Shown: positions 28,652 through 38,968, counted from the first letter of the stretch. The stretch is 51,337 nucleotides of DNA from Bacteroidales bacterium (GCA_016926235.1 JAFGOZ010000208.1:1-51337); one strand, 5' to 3'. Notes: generated from the sequence alone by a model not told the origin. Numbers and translations: made by a program.

Positions 28652-29347
28652 TCAATCCAGGGAAATAAATTTTTCAATATCAGAAAATTTGTTTATATGC
28701 GTCTTAATCCATTTGATATCTCTATCCCACCAGGCTATTTTAAGTAGCTTTTCGATTATATTTTTCGAAAATCTATATCGTATTAGTTTTGCAGGGACTC
28801 CACCAACTATTGCATACGCAGGGACATCTTTTGTGACAACCGCTCCGGCTGCAATAACTGCTCCATCCCCAATGCTCACCCCATCCATAATTATTGCTCG
28901 CGTTCCAATCCAAACATCATTACCAATATTTATATGGCCATACTCTTCATGAAAAATAGTTTTGTCTATAAGTGTTATACAAGGGGAAGGTTTGCGATAA
29001 AATATTGGTGAAGTAGCAACGATTGTTTCCAATGGATGCCTGCCTAAGCCACAAAGAACATAAGGTGCTATCGAACAAAAACATCCCATATTACAATATT
29101 GAAACTGTGAATCATGCCCTATGTATGAACATTTTCCAATTCGGCTATTATAAACTTTTGTGTTGTAATCAAGAAAGACATGTTCTTCAAATTGACAATT
29201 ATCATCAGCAAAAGAACCTCTTTTAAATACAGTTCCCTTATATCGTTTTGCACAATAACGGCGTAAAGCTGAAATTTGAGTAGAGTGACAGATCGCTTCT
29301 ATAAATCCAATGGGTAAAGCAGCAGCTTGTTTAAGTATTTTTTTCAT
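28652..29347 (-). CDS. CatB-like hexapeptide-repeat acyltransferase
   Basis: Xenobiotic/antibiotic acetyltransferase-like beta-helix protein, 231 residues, with [13 protein letters not shown] (catalytic His), [27 protein letters not shown] and [16 protein letters not shown]. In glycan loci such proteins acetylate sugars, not drugs. It is the second of three acyltransferases of this fold in the operon and is not closely similar to the others. Confidence 0.87.
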   Translation of the reverse strand: MKKILKQAAALPIGFIEAICHSTQISALRRYCAKRYKGTVFKRGSFADDNCQFEEHVFLDYNTKVYNSRIGKCSYIGHDSQFQYCNMGCFCSIAPYVLCGLGRHPLETIVATSPIFYRKPSPCITLIDKTIFHEEYGHINIGNDVWIGTRAIIMDGVSIGDGAVIAAGAVVTKDVPAYAIVGGVPAKLIRYRFSKNIIEKLLKIAWWDRDIKWIKTHINKFSDIEKFISLD

Positions 29348-29379
29348 TATATTGATTTAATAACTGTGACTATAACATA

Positions 29380-30324
29380 TTACCAATAACACGCTCCTTC
29401 AACTTTATTAGCACATTCAGGAATTTCATTATCTTCTGGTCTAATCCAATGTTGGTTAAATAGATTTCTGTATGGCCATACAATATACTCTTCCCAGCGT
29501 TTTCCGATTATTCCAAATAGCAACTGGGCCACACCCCCCAAATGAATGGCCTTTTTACCTGTCAGTTTTATATGAGCGGCTAAAGGAAAGCCATAAGCTC
29601 CACAACCAATTATTGCTATATCATAATCGGTTTTATCAATTTCAGATTTCATATACTCAAGTGCCGCAAACCAATCAGGAAACTGGGAATTTCTACCACC
29701 TAAACTTTGTACAGCTTTAATGGTTTTAAGTTCGAACTCGGGAAGCAGGTTGTTATCGAAAAGTAATTCTCTTATTAAATATTGTTTTTGGATGGTTTCT
29801 GTAAAAGGGTGAACTACAAGCACCTTTTTTCCTTCCAGGGCCCAGGTCCATGGCTTGGTTGCAAAAAAAGGTTCCATATCTTCCAGGACAATCCGTTTGG
29901 CATTTTGCAATTGTTGTGAAAAGTTTAGTTCCTGATACAACCATGAACCAAGAATATCTACTTGTTCCATATCAACTAACATCATCTCACAAAATCTTTC
30001 TATTTTATCTATCTCAGGAGGAAAAAAGCCGCTCCAATTTTGCATCTGCAAAAGTATCCCTTTTTCCCACCACCATGGCTTAGATTTTCCTCTAATATAT
30101 GTAATATAATTTTTATTTTGTTCTTTGACACCCAAATAATTGGTAAGACATGCAGTTTCAGTACTGCCTAATCTTGCGATCATACATGGTTCATTGCGGC
30201 TAAGAAAATCAGATATTAGTTTATTAGAATATTCTTTGTTAGAAAATAAAGTCCAAATACGGCCTGTACTGTTTTTACAATATATTGAAGCTAATTTCCT
30301 ACAGAATTTTATTGCGATTTTCAT
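29380..30324 (-). CDS. probable GT-D-fold glycosyltransferase
   Basis: 314 residues, no signal peptide. The N-terminal IARLGSTETACL and the C-terminal IIGCGAYGFPLAAHIKLTGKKAIHLGG followed by QLLFGIIGKRW resemble proteins of the GT-D-fold (DUF1792-related) group found in capsule loci. A central VLVVHPFTETIQKQY is also typical of that group. I know of no substrate for this branch. The assignment is by remembered family resemblance, not by a search. Confidence 0.55.
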   Translation of the reverse strand: MKIAIKFCRKLASIYCKNSTGRIWTLFSNKEYSNKLISDFLSRNEPCMIARLGSTETACLTNYLGVKEQNKNYITYIRGKSKPWWWEKGILLQMQNWSGFFPPEIDKIERFCEMMLVDMEQVDILGSWLYQELNFSQQLQNAKRIVLEDMEPFFATKPWTWALEGKKVLVVHPFTETIQKQYLIRELLFDNNLLPEFELKTIKAVQSLGGRNSQFPDWFAALEYMKSEIDKTDYDIAIIGCGAYGFPLAAHIKLTGKKAIHLGGVAQLLFGIIGKRWEEYIVWPYRNLFNQHWIRPEDNEIPECANKVEGACYW

Positions 30325-30333
30325 ATTTAAACA

Positions 30334-31341
30334 CTAACAACTTATTCCTTGAACATTTATAATTGAATCACTTTCAGCGACTATCCAATCAGAAGTTTCA
30401 GGATAACCATGCCAGAAATCAGATGGACATACTTTAATGCCATTATTAAGTAAAGCAGGTTTGTACGAAAAAGAACTTTTGCTTGTTATGAGTAAATCCG
30501 CATAAACCATATGCAAAAATGAATCCATTGCAGACATAGCAAAACAGTAATTAATATTATCAAATTCTTCAAATTCTGAAAAATCTTTTATATTACCCTG
30601 CGAAAACAAATAAACAGCAATCGGCTTCTTTACGTTGAGATTGCCGATAATCTGTTTTAATACTTTATAAAAATAATCATTACCCTGCCAACGCAATAAC
30701 AGATTGGGATTTTTATTTTTCTGACTTACAATAATATCTCCTCTCCGTATATGAACAGCTATATTGTAATATTCATCTTTATAAACAATTTTATCTTTTT
30801 TCCTCGCTTTAGCAGAATAAAACTTCTTTTTTAAATCATCCATAACACCATACTGATCATGATAAAACTGATCTTGCTCACAAATAAAGACTACTTTTTT
30901 ACCCATATATGATGATATAATATGTTTGATATGGTCCACTTCATATACATTATTTTCATCAAACAAAGGTAGTAATACTTTTTTATATCCATGACTTTTT
31001 ACCAATTCATCAACTGAAATCTCATTTTCACCAAAACCTAAAAACTCTTCCCATTGTTCATTTGAAAAAGGAGTATGCGCAAACCTCAAACCAAATTGCT
31101 TTGCAAACCAATATCCTGCTATCCAGTTTGCTATCTGATGGCCAATACCGGCACCTGGATTCGGGACCGCAGAAAAATATAATATATGAATAGTCTTAGG
31201 TCCAAAAAACAAATAATGCCAATATGAATAATACAAGAAATTGTAATATTTTGTTTTTTTTAATACATGAACTATTTTTTGCCATAGTTTAAATTTAATT
31301 TTGTTTAGAATTGCCAATATTGCGTCTAATAATATTTTCAT
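30334..31341 (-). CDS. alpha-fucosyltransferase-like protein (GT11/GT23-like fold)
   Basis: 335 residues. The motif AVHIRRGDI (about residue 197) is the Arg-Arg-Gly-Asp donor-binding motif of GDP-fucose transferases, and AGIGHQIANWIAGYWFAKQFG resembles their N-terminal glycine motif. The C-terminal ADLLITSKSSFSYKPALL matches the family's last conserved block. Transfer of fucose or a related GDP-sugar is plausible. GT11 enzymes are usually a little shorter. Confidence 0.65.
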   Translation of the reverse strand: MKILLDAILAILNKIKFKLWQKIVHVLKKTKYYNFLYYSYWHYLFFGPKTIHILYFSAVPNPGAGIGHQIANWIAGYWFAKQFGLRFAHTPFSNEQWEEFLGFGENEISVDELVKSHGYKKVLLPLFDENNVYEVDHIKHIISSYMGKKVVFICEQDQFYHDQYGVMDDLKKKFYSAKARKKDKIVYKDEYYNIAVHIRRGDIIVSQKNKNPNLLLRWQGNDYFYKVLKQIIGNLNVKKPIAVYLFSQGNIKDFSEFEEFDNINYCFAMSAMDSFLHMVYADLLITSKSSFSYKPALLNNGIKVCPSDFWHGYPETSDWIVAESDSIINVQGISC

Positions 31342-31364
31342 AATTCATATAATTGTTGCCACAA

Positions 31365-32348
31365 TCACTGATTCTCTTTGACTTTTATACATTTTACTCT
31401 CGGAAAACCATGTAATCTCCAGACAATCTTTGTTAAGTATATATAAACAAGAGAAATCCTTTTACACATTTTATTTTTAATAATTTTATTTTCAATAAAA
31501 GAAAAGTTGCTTAGTAAATCCCTATCCAAATTTGAATAAAAATAGCCTATCGATTGGTAATTATTGTCCTTTATTAAGCTCAAGAGTATTGCTCTTATTT
31601 CATATTTGGTAAAGATCATATATAAATTATTAACTCTTTTTGAATTTAACCATTTTCTGTAAGATAAATTAAGCCTTTCTACAACATGTTTAAACATCTG
31701 GAATCCTTTTGCTTTGGAAGCTTTGGTTGCCTGTCCATCAACGTCACCAACGTAAACACTTAAGGCATAACCGATATAAACAACAGAAGAAAGAAAAGCA
31801 ATTGAAAAAAATAGAGCATAATCCTGATTAAGCTTCATACCAACAGGAAATCCTTTAGTTTTATTAAACACTTTTTTCGATACAACGGTTGCGCTGGTAT
31901 GAGAAAATACATGTGGATTCTCGAAATAATTTACTTCAAGTATTTTATTTTTATATTTACCTGCGAGTCTTAAGTATGTCCCTGAATTATTTCTCACATA
32001 TCCCGCACAACAATACATTCCTGCTTCAGGATATTTTTCTATTGCCTCCTTAATTTTAAATAAATAGCTGGGCAACCATTCATCATCACCATCAAGAAAT
32101 GCAATATACTCATATTTTGAATTATCAACCCCAACATTTCTCGCTACGCTTACTCCTTGATTTTGTTGTTTAATTATTCTGATTCTTGGATCTGTAAAAC
32201 ATTCCTGTATATACTCTGCTCCGCCATCAGTTGAACCGTCGTCAACAATTACTACTTCATAATCGCTCACAGTTTGACTCAACACAGTTTTTAATGTTGA
32301 AGCAATTGTATGTTTTTTATTATAAAGTGGTATTACAACAGATATCAT
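31365..32348 (-). CDS. glycosyltransferase family 2
   Basis: GT-A transferase, 327 residues: MISVVIPLYNKKHTIASTL, VVIVDDGSTDGG, AFLDGDDEWLP (metal-binding Asp motif) and the C-terminal KLNQDYALFFSIAFL region. Its start lies inside the pyruvyl transferase gene, a 29-nt overlap, so the two are co-translated. Sugar unknown. Confidence 0.92.
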   Translation of the reverse strand: MISVVIPLYNKKHTIASTLKTVLSQTVSDYEVVIVDDGSTDGGAEYIQECFTDPRIRIIKQQNQGVSVARNVGVDNSKYEYIAFLDGDDEWLPSYLFKIKEAIEKYPEAGMYCCAGYVRNNSGTYLRLAGKYKNKILEVNYFENPHVFSHTSATVVSKKVFNKTKGFPVGMKLNQDYALFFSIAFLSSVVYIGYALSVYVGDVDGQATKASKAKGFQMFKHVVERLNLSYRKWLNSKRVNNLYMIFTKYEIRAILLSLIKDNNYQSIGYFYSNLDRDLLSNFSFIENKIIKNKMCKRISLVYIYLTKIVWRLHGFPRVKCIKVKENQ

Positions 32349-33450
32349 CTAATATACCTTTGATATAATTTAATGCCTTATTTTTTTCAGAGGCTATAAT
32401 ATTATCTACAAAGTCCCAGTCAATATTATCTCTAAAAAGATTATTATCAAAATCATATTCATCAGAAATAACCAATTTATCTACTAAATCAAACTGTTCT
32501 AACAAAGAATATATTCTTTCACTTTTATATGGTGTTATAACAATAAATGGCTTATGAAAAATAAGAGAAAAAACGACAGCATGGAATGAACTACAAATCA
32601 TGAACGATGCATTATATACATAATAAATCCATTTACCAGGTGTAACTATAATGTTTTTGTACTTTTTTAATCGTATTCCATGGTCTGGATTACGCAAATT
32701 AATCAGCGGCATATTATATTTATTCACTATATAATCAATCAAATCAAGCTGTTTATTTGATAGAAATGGCATAATATATGATGCTATATATGATTTTGTG
32801 TTTGTACGATATATATTTGTATTTCGACAAAAATAATCATAATACTCGTTGGCTGAAAGTAAAAAAGTAGGATCACACAGGTGGTTTATTTCTTTATCAA
32901 TTCCTTCTAATATAGAAGCGACATAAGCAACACCATTTGATTCCCGAATGCTAATATTATCAATATTGCCAAGTAATCTTATCAGTTCTGCATTAAATGA
33001 TTCCGGATAATATTTTTCTCCAAAGCTGGCAGCAATAGAAATCCTTTTTGTATCTCTACTTCCAAAATCTAAAAAATATTCATAAGGTATTTTATCATTA
33101 TGATTTCTCCAGACTTGATCGCTACCACTAACATAAATAGTATTATCTGGAGGATCGGTTTTCAGTTGCTTATACGACTTATAAACAATCTTGCCTCTTT
33201 TTAAAAAAGGACTGAAATTACTGAAATTATTATTACTATAATAATACCGAAAAAACAAATCCTGCCATTTATGAAACATTCCAATAGGTGATTTTGAAAT
33301 AAGACTATTTAATTTTATTTTCCTGGGCCTAATATAATTAATAAATTCAGAATCTACTCCCAGTTTATTAAATTGCTTTTGAATGGCGAAAGCTTGTAAT
33401 GCAGCACCGCAATTCACAGAATCATGAAATGTCATTATCCCTATTTTCAA
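32320..33450 (-). CDS. polysaccharide pyruvyl transferase family protein
   Basis: 376 residues, with MTFHDSVNCGAALQAFAIQ, YVSGSDQVWR, SIRESNG and SSFHAVVFSLIFHKPFIVI, all typical of PS_pyruv_trans domains. It adds ketal pyruvate from phosphoenolpyruvate to a sugar. The start codon is TTG at 33450 in a weak context. In many glycan loci this family is paired with an F420-hydrogenase-beta-like Fe-S protein, as here at 34214-35377, with one acyltransferase between. Confidence 0.88.
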   Translation of the reverse strand: MKIGIMTFHDSVNCGAALQAFAIQKQFNKLGVDSEFINYIRPRKIKLNSLISKSPIGMFHKWQDLFFRYYYSNNNFSNFSPFLKRGKIVYKSYKQLKTDPPDNTIYVSGSDQVWRNHNDKIPYEYFLDFGSRDTKRISIAASFGEKYYPESFNAELIRLLGNIDNISIRESNGVAYVASILEGIDKEINHLCDPTFLLSANEYYDYFCRNTNIYRTNTKSYIASYIMPFLSNKQLDLIDYIVNKYNMPLINLRNPDHGIRLKKYKNIIVTPGKWIYYVYNASFMICSSFHAVVFSLIFHKPFIVITPYKSERIYSLLEQFDLVDKLVISDEYDFDNNLFRDNIDWDFVDNIIASEKNKALNYIKGILDDICCNTTL

Positions 33451-33538
33451 TGTTATTCAATTTCCTGTTATCTCAAAATAGTAATCACATAAAAATACAC
33501 CTATAGAAATATCTCTTATTTTCAAACTCAACACTCTG

Positions 33539-34177
33539 TTATTTATTACAGATATTTACTAATATTGCACCATTTACACCGCCATACATTTTGTTTGTGT
33601 TAAGCTTATTGTAATGCTCAATATTTCTGTATTTCAGAACTTTAGCAGGATTTCCTCCGACAATGGCAAACTTTGGAATATCTCTTGTTACAACCGCCCC
33701 CATTCCAATAACAGAACCTTCACCAATATGCACACCCGGAACAATACACACATTCTGGCCAATCCAAACATTCTTCTCTATATGCACAGGTTTCTTCACT
33801 ACCGAATCATCATATGGAAGAACTTGACCATTATAATTGTGATTTATAGTATAAATAGTTAAGTTGCGGCTAAAATGAGCATTATCCCCAACAAACAATC
33901 CTCCTTCTGCCCTAAAGACTGCATTATCATTGATGTGAATGTTTTCGCCAAGTTCTATCGATTCAAGACCTGTCCAATGCATTTTCCCATTAAGATAAAT
34001 ATTTTTCCCATGTGTTTTCAACTTAGAAAGTAACTTGGTATTTAACAGGGAAATTTCTTTATTCTTTAAGTATAACCTGACAAAATTGAATCTATATGTG
34101 AAAACAAAAAATAAATCCAACAACTTATATATAAACAATTTAATATATTTTTTCAAAATTGACCTTGAGAAATTCAA
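33539..34177 (-). CDS. hexapeptide-repeat acetyltransferase
   Basis: 212 residues. NIHINDNAVFRAEGG, TINHNY (catalytic His), VHIEKNVWIGQNVCIVPGVHIGEGSVIGMG and FAIVGGNPAKVLKYR show a WbbJ/serine-acetyltransferase-like beta-helix. The N-terminal 60 residues are Lys-rich and partly hydrophobic. The start is uncertain: TTG at 34177 gives the full frame but has no clear ribosome-binding site. The 88-nt gap downstream holds nothing recognisable. Confidence 0.82.
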   Translation of the reverse strand: MNFSRSILKKYIKLFIYKLLDLFFVFTYRFNFVRLYLKNKEISLLNTKLLSKLKTHGKNIYLNGKMHWTGLESIELGENIHINDNAVFRAEGGLFVGDNAHFSRNLTIYTINHNYNGQVLPYDDSVVKKPVHIEKNVWIGQNVCIVPGVHIGEGSVIGMGAVVTRDIPKFAIVGGNPAKVLKYRNIEHYNKLNTNKMYGGVNGAILVNICNK

Positions 34178-34213
34178 TGAAATTGAACAACAAAAATGAT
34201 GTATACCGTGAAT

Positions 34214-35377
34214 TTATCTATGGCACTCTAATAGTAACTTTTTAATTCTATACCTGACTTTAAGCTTATTTCTAATTCTATCAAGATATTTAGGCCTTAA
34301 TGTATTTTTATATACAGTATATAAATCAAAACTTTGCAACATTGATATAACATGTTCTCTAATATCCGGCTTCTCAAAAAACCTTGCCGGATGTGCATTA
34401 ACTAAATCTTCAAAAGAACATAAGTCAACATTCAGCTTGTCTCTAATCGCACTAAAAACATCAGTTCCTTTTGAACTATTAATTACAACAATGTTATGGG
34501 CAATTTCGCTATTCTTATATTTGTCACCCCAAAAATCACCTATTCTAATATCAGAAGAACATATATTATGTCTGAAAACACATGAATAACATGAAGTATT
34601 TAAGCAGTACTTTGAAAAGTATAATGAGTAAAAAATCTCATTCTCAATATATTCTTCTCTTATTTTATTATTTGTTTCAGCAGTTATTTTGATATTGTTA
34701 CTCTGTCTAAAATTGTCTTTTTTCTTAAATCTAAAATTTATATTTAAAACATGGTCAAGTTTGTATTTATCCAACGCATAGTTTAATAATTTCTGCCACA
34801 ATAAGTTTGATGGTGTGCCATGACAGAAAAAATCAACGAGAACAAAATTCTCTTCAACTTTCTGGTGAGTTATCCATTGCCTTAAACTATATATTTGACA
34901 TGGTGTTCCAACTACAATGTATTTTTGGTTAAGGTCAAATGACGCAAAAGCTTCTGGAGTAAAACTTTGAACATATTTTGATCCTTTAATCTGATCGAGT
35001 ACAGAATCAGATTGAGTTATTGTATGCTTAAAGATTTTCTCGTTAGGATCATAAACAACCCCACAAACAGAATAACCATTATTTATCCCCCATTTCAGCA
35101 GCTCATGAGCTATTCCACCAGAAGAACATGTCTGCAATGCATCTTTATCTTTACTATATGCGGCATATACCGCCTTATCTTTAAAACAATTTTCATCTGA
35201 AACATTATCACAATTAGCGGAACAAACCTTTAAGCATAAACCGCACTGAATACATTTTTCAGTATTAACTTGTGGTCGATAAAAACCATATTTATCATTT
35301 TTTAATGTAATGCACTTGGCAGGACAAACAGAAGCACAAACACCGCAACTTGTACAATTTACAATCTTATCTAACAT
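34214..35377 (-). CDS. Fe-S protein of the F420 hydrogenase/dehydrogenase beta-subunit family
   Basis: 387 residues. Two ferredoxin-type clusters at the N-terminus (CTSCGVCASVCPAKC and CIQCGLCLKVCSANC), then FrhB-type domains with CSSGGIAHELL, GTPCQIYSLRQW and HGTPSNLLW. Additional cysteines CLNTSCYSCVFRHNIC follow. This family is common next to pyruvyl transferases in O-antigen and capsule loci, where its reaction is not established. ATG 35377 has AAGG at good spacing and overlaps the wzx stop by 11 nt; the frame extends to 35419. Confidence 0.87.
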   Translation of the reverse strand: MLDKIVNCTSCGVCASVCPAKCITLKNDKYGFYRPQVNTEKCIQCGLCLKVCSANCDNVSDENCFKDKAVYAAYSKDKDALQTCSSGGIAHELLKWGINNGYSVCGVVYDPNEKIFKHTITQSDSVLDQIKGSKYVQSFTPEAFASFDLNQKYIVVGTPCQIYSLRQWITHQKVEENFVLVDFFCHGTPSNLLWQKLLNYALDKYKLDHVLNINFRFKKKDNFRQSNNIKITAETNNKIREEYIENEIFYSLYFSKYCLNTSCYSCVFRHNICSSDIRIGDFWGDKYKNSEIAHNIVVINSSKGTDVFSAIRDKLNVDLCSFEDLVNAHPARFFEKPDIREHVISMLQSFDLYTVYKNTLRPKYLDRIRNKLKVRYRIKKLLLECHR

Positions 35378-36920
35378 ATGCTGCCTTGAATTGAATAAGT
35401 TTATTAAAAAATGATCCAAGCAGTATTCTTATAAATTCTTTTTCTTTCTTCGTAAATCCAACAATAAACAAACATAGAACAAAAGAAATAAATCCTATTA
35501 TGACTTCAAATCCAAAACGGAATATTCCAATTGCCATTGTTCTGTTAAAAACTAAAATACTCAATACAACTACAAATGACACTATTGTACATCTTAATAC
35601 AACATCGATTAAATAATCTTTCACTGACAGACCACATAATTTTTTTGCGTAATAAAGAACGATTGCAAATGACCGTATAAATACCTGAATTATAAATAAC
35701 CAATATATAGTATATGGTGGATGGCCTTGTTTAAATAAGAAATATGACAATATTAGTGGTAAAATAGCTAACATCGAAATTTTGATTTGAAATTGTTTTA
35801 TATTCCCTACTGCAGATATAGATATTGGCAAAGTCACAAACATCTGTTCAATAAGATTTTTTATAAGTAGTAATCGACAAAAGACAACCGCATATTCCGG
35901 CACATCTTTTAACCAAATATTTAACACATACTTCATCTCAATCCATATTGGTATTGAAATAACAAATAAAAGAAAATATGACAATTTGGCACCAGTCATA
36001 GAAGATTGTAACATATTGTTTCTTTTGCCAGAACCTTCACTTTTTACTAACGAAGGATTCAATGCTTTAAGCATTGTAGTGGAAAAAGCTCCTAATTGAC
36101 CTGCTATCTGGTTTGCAATGCCTTGTGCAGCATTTATCGCTGTACCAAAAAAATGGTTGAGAACAATACCCTGGCCAAAATTACTTAACATTCCAACCAT
36201 AGTCCCCAAAAACGTCCAACCGGCAAAACTGCTCATTTTCTTGAACAAATTAAGATCAAAATAACGGAACATACCTATTTTACATTCACTATATTTTGCA
36301 TGGCAATATATCCTGCGAATCAATAATGAAACTATGGCAACACTTGCCATCAGTAAACCATATACTATAAGCTTATCATAATAAGTATAAGTAATATAGA
36401 ACGCGATTATTAATCTTAAAAAGGTTTCTAATAATGACACCAAAGCAAACACCAGCATATTTTCATGGGCATTAATGACTGCATCATAAGGTACGGAAAT
36501 AATTGTAAACAAAGTTGAACAAATCAAAAACTGATATATATATTTGGCAGCAGTTATCCTCGCTGCTGAAACATTTAGAATACCATTAAACAAAAAGTAA
36601 CCGGCAATCTCCAGAACAACAAACATTATTAACGCAATAAGTATATGCAATGCCATACTGACATTAAATATCCTGACCTGCTCATCTTTATCGCCTGCTC
36701 CCTGTGAATACGACATAAATCGCTGGGTAGCCTGTGTCATAGATGCATTCAAAAACATCAGCATACTGATTGCACCACCAACAAGATTAAAAATACCGAA
36801 ATCATCTGTACCAAGAGCATTTAAAATAAGCCTGGTAGAATATAAGGAGATAAAAACACTCAATATCATCCTTATATATAAAATCCCTGTATTTTTAACG
36901 ACTCTTTCGGCTGGCTTCAT
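35367..36920 (-). CDS. wzx: Wzx-type lipid-linked oligosaccharide flippase
   Basis: 517 residues, about 14 predicted membrane segments. RLILNALGTDDFGIFNLVGG and ASMTQATQRFMSYSQG are typical of the polysaccharide-transporter (MATE-like/MOP) exporters of O-antigen loci. It carries undecaprenyl-linked repeat units across the inner membrane. Its start overlaps the wecA-like stop by four bases (ATGA). Confidence 0.88.
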   Translation of the reverse strand: MKPAERVVKNTGILYIRMILSVFISLYSTRLILNALGTDDFGIFNLVGGAISMLMFLNASMTQATQRFMSYSQGAGDKDEQVRIFNVSMALHILIALIMFVVLEIAGYFLFNGILNVSAARITAAKYIYQFLICSTLFTIISVPYDAVINAHENMLVFALVSLLETFLRLIIAFYITYTYYDKLIVYGLLMASVAIVSLLIRRIYCHAKYSECKIGMFRYFDLNLFKKMSSFAGWTFLGTMVGMLSNFGQGIVLNHFFGTAINAAQGIANQIAGQLGAFSTTMLKALNPSLVKSEGSGKRNNMLQSSMTGAKLSYFLLFVISIPIWIEMKYVLNIWLKDVPEYAVVFCRLLLIKNLIEQMFVTLPISISAVGNIKQFQIKISMLAILPLILSYFLFKQGHPPYTIYWLFIIQVFIRSFAIVLYYAKKLCGLSVKDYLIDVVLRCTIVSFVVVLSILVFNRTMAIGIFRFGFEVIIGFISFVLCLFIVGFTKKEKEFIRILLGSFFNKLIQFKAAYVR

Positions 36921-38383
36921 TTTGATTTATATGCTATTTCGTAATTAGGGAGAATATTATGTTCATCAATAAGTCTATTAAAGAGTGTTGCTCGGTGGCC
37001 GGCTGATTCTAATGAACCATTAACTGAAATGGCTACTTCAAATTCATAAGATTTTTTATCTCCGTTATGATTCAATGGAATCGTCATAGTAACCACTCTT
37101 GATAAATCACGCATAGAATTGGGCATTTCCCATATTTCAGTTTGAATAACTCCATCAGCATCTTCAGATTTTAGAGACAACCACACAAAGTCAAATCTCT
37201 CCGCAGCCTTACAAACCGCATCCCACCATTGTTCATAATTATATGCGTTATGAAAATACAGTTGTGTATCATAGAATTGTGTTTGTTCTTGTTTACAACG
37301 ACTTTCTATCTTATATTTTTTTTGTATTTTGGATATAGTTTCTTTGAGCCGAACTGAACCGACAACACTGAACAAAAGAATTATTAATATTAATACACAG
37401 GTAAAAAGAATAAATGTGCTTTTATCCCGCGTTACCATCATAAACATTCCCAGTCCGGTAAAAAGCAAAGTGACTACATATATTATTATAACTACATGAC
37501 GTTGTTTTATACCCATATCCATCAATATATGATGAAAATGTCTCCTATCCGCCGAGAACATACTACGTCGCTCAAGAAATCGACGGAGCATACAGAATAG
37601 TGTATCAAATATCGGAATTCCCAATGCTAAAGCAGGTAACGCAATTCCTACTAAAGCCGAAGATTTAGATGAACAAAGCACGCTTGAAGAAGCAATTATA
37701 AAACCTAAAAACAAGCTGCCGCAATCACCCATAAATATTTTAGCAGGATTAAAATTAAAAAATAAAAAACCAGTAAGACTTCCAAGTAACGCAAGCATAA
37801 TAACCGCCATAATTACATTGCCGCTATAAACTGCAAATATTGCAATAACTCCACAGGCTATAGCAGAAATTCCTGCAGCAAGTCCATCTAATCCATCACT
37901 GAGATTAACTGCGTTGGTAATACCGACAATCCATAAGATTGTTAAAGGACAACTTAAGATACCAAAGTTTAATACCCATTGTTCTGTAATTGCAATTGAA
38001 GATATTCTTACTCCTGCAAGACATATAGATACAGTTGCAAGCAATTCTACTAAAATTTTATATTTAGCGGGCAAACCTTTTAAATCATCAATTAAACCTA
38101 TTAAAAAAATAAAAGTTGCAGAACAAAATAAACTTATTAATTGTATCTGCATGTTTCTGAAAGCTCGTCCGATAGAGTTATCCAGGAACAAAATAACAAT
38201 TATAAGTATCATTGTAGAAATAAAAAACGCCATTCCGCCAATTCTTGGTATTGGCAGTTTATGAACAGTACGAACACCAGGAATATCGACAGCTTTGATA
38301 TGATGAGCAAATTTTATTACCAAAGGAGTAATAATTACTGCCATAAAAAGAGAGCTAAGATATACACATAGATATGTTTTCAT
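36917..38383 (-). CDS. wecA: WecA/MraY-like undecaprenyl-phosphate sugar-1-phosphate transferase with C-terminal extension
   Basis: Starts repeat-unit synthesis by placing a HexNAc-1-phosphate on undecaprenyl phosphate. About 11 membrane segments in residues 1-350 with the motifs VHKLPIPRIGG, LIDDLKGLP, NLSDGLDGLAAG, FMGDCGSLFLG and RRHFHHILMDMG. The last 130 residues form a soluble domain (from about 355, with YNYEQWWDAVCKAAERFDFVWL) not found in plain WecA. This tail may be regulatory. The gene is followed by wzx with a four-base overlap. Confidence 0.9.
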   Translation of the reverse strand: MKTYLCVYLSSLFMAVIITPLVIKFAHHIKAVDIPGVRTVHKLPIPRIGGMAFFISTMILIIVILFLDNSIGRAFRNMQIQLISLFCSATFIFLIGLIDDLKGLPAKYKILVELLATVSICLAGVRISSIAITEQWVLNFGILSCPLTILWIVGITNAVNLSDGLDGLAAGISAIACGVIAIFAVYSGNVIMAVIMLALLGSLTGFLFFNFNPAKIFMGDCGSLFLGFIIASSSVLCSSKSSALVGIALPALALGIPIFDTLFCMLRRFLERRSMFSADRRHFHHILMDMGIKQRHVVIIIYVVTLLFTGLGMFMMVTRDKSTFILFTCVLILIILLFSVVGSVRLKETISKIQKKYKIESRCKQEQTQFYDTQLYFHNAYNYEQWWDAVCKAAERFDFVWLSLKSEDADGVIQTEIWEMPNSMRDLSRVVTMTIPLNHNGDKKSYEFEVAISVNGSLESAGHRATLFNRLIDEHNILPNYEIAYKSK

Positions 38384-38416
38384 TTTCAGATATTAAGACA
38401 TGATTAAAATTAATTG

Positions 38417-38968
38417 CTAAGATATTGTTTCTAATAAATCAGAATCCACTTCAACAAGTGCGCCTTGCCCGAGAATAGTCACTTCTAAAACCATTCGTGC
38501 TTTCAAATCATATTTTTCAACAACTTTCCCTTCTATACCCATCATAGGACCAGAAGTAATTCTGCAATGGGTCCCAATAGAAAGACTATTATAATTATCG
38601 ATAACAACATGATTCAAAAGTGCTTTTTCAATTGATACAAGCTCATTTATTAATCTGTCCTGGTCTAATACTTCAATTGTGTGACATATTCGATTAGTTT
38701 TCATTGCAGTATAGCGATCACTTTCTGTCCCGCATAAAAAAACATATGAAGTAAATAATGGTAACATAATCCTTCGCTTGCGGCCGCCAGAAAATATTAC
38801 TTTCTCACGCATTGGTAAAAAATATCCTATTTCATGGTTGAACAAATCCCATGCCAAAGCTTTTTCGAAACGAGCCTTAGTATATACAATCCACCATGTA
38901 CCTTTAAGTTCAGCCAAAGATTGAACTTCAGGACTTAATATTGCTGGATTTTCTGATAGCTTGAGCAT
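38417..38968 (-). CDS. NusG-paralog antiterminator (RfaH/LoaP/UpxY type)
   Basis: 183 residues. The NGN domain has WWIVYTKARFEKALAWDL (about 27-45) and LPLFTSYVFL, and the C-terminal KOW domain has IGTHCRITSGPMMGIEGKVVEK (about 125-150). Specialised NusG paralogs inside polysaccharide loci keep RNA polymerase going through long operons. It sits early in the locus, after the wza-wzc-cpsB-ligase block and before wecA. It is not general NusG: no secE or rplK nearby. Confidence 0.87.
   Translation of the reverse strand: MLKLSENPAILSPEVQSLAELKGTWWIVYTKARFEKALAWDLFNHEIGYFLPMREKVIFSGGRKRRIMLPLFTSYVFLCGTESDRYTAMKTNRICHTIEVLDQDRLINELVSIEKALLNHVVIDNYNSLSIGTHCRITSGPMMGIEGKVVEKYDLKARMVLEVTILGQGALVEVDSDLLETIS

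Noticed and set aside
28652..29347. Antibiotic (chloramphenicol/streptogramin) resistance acetyltransferase
   Set aside because: CatB-like hexapeptide proteins in glycan loci are sugar acyltransferases, and the position among polysaccharide genes supports this.
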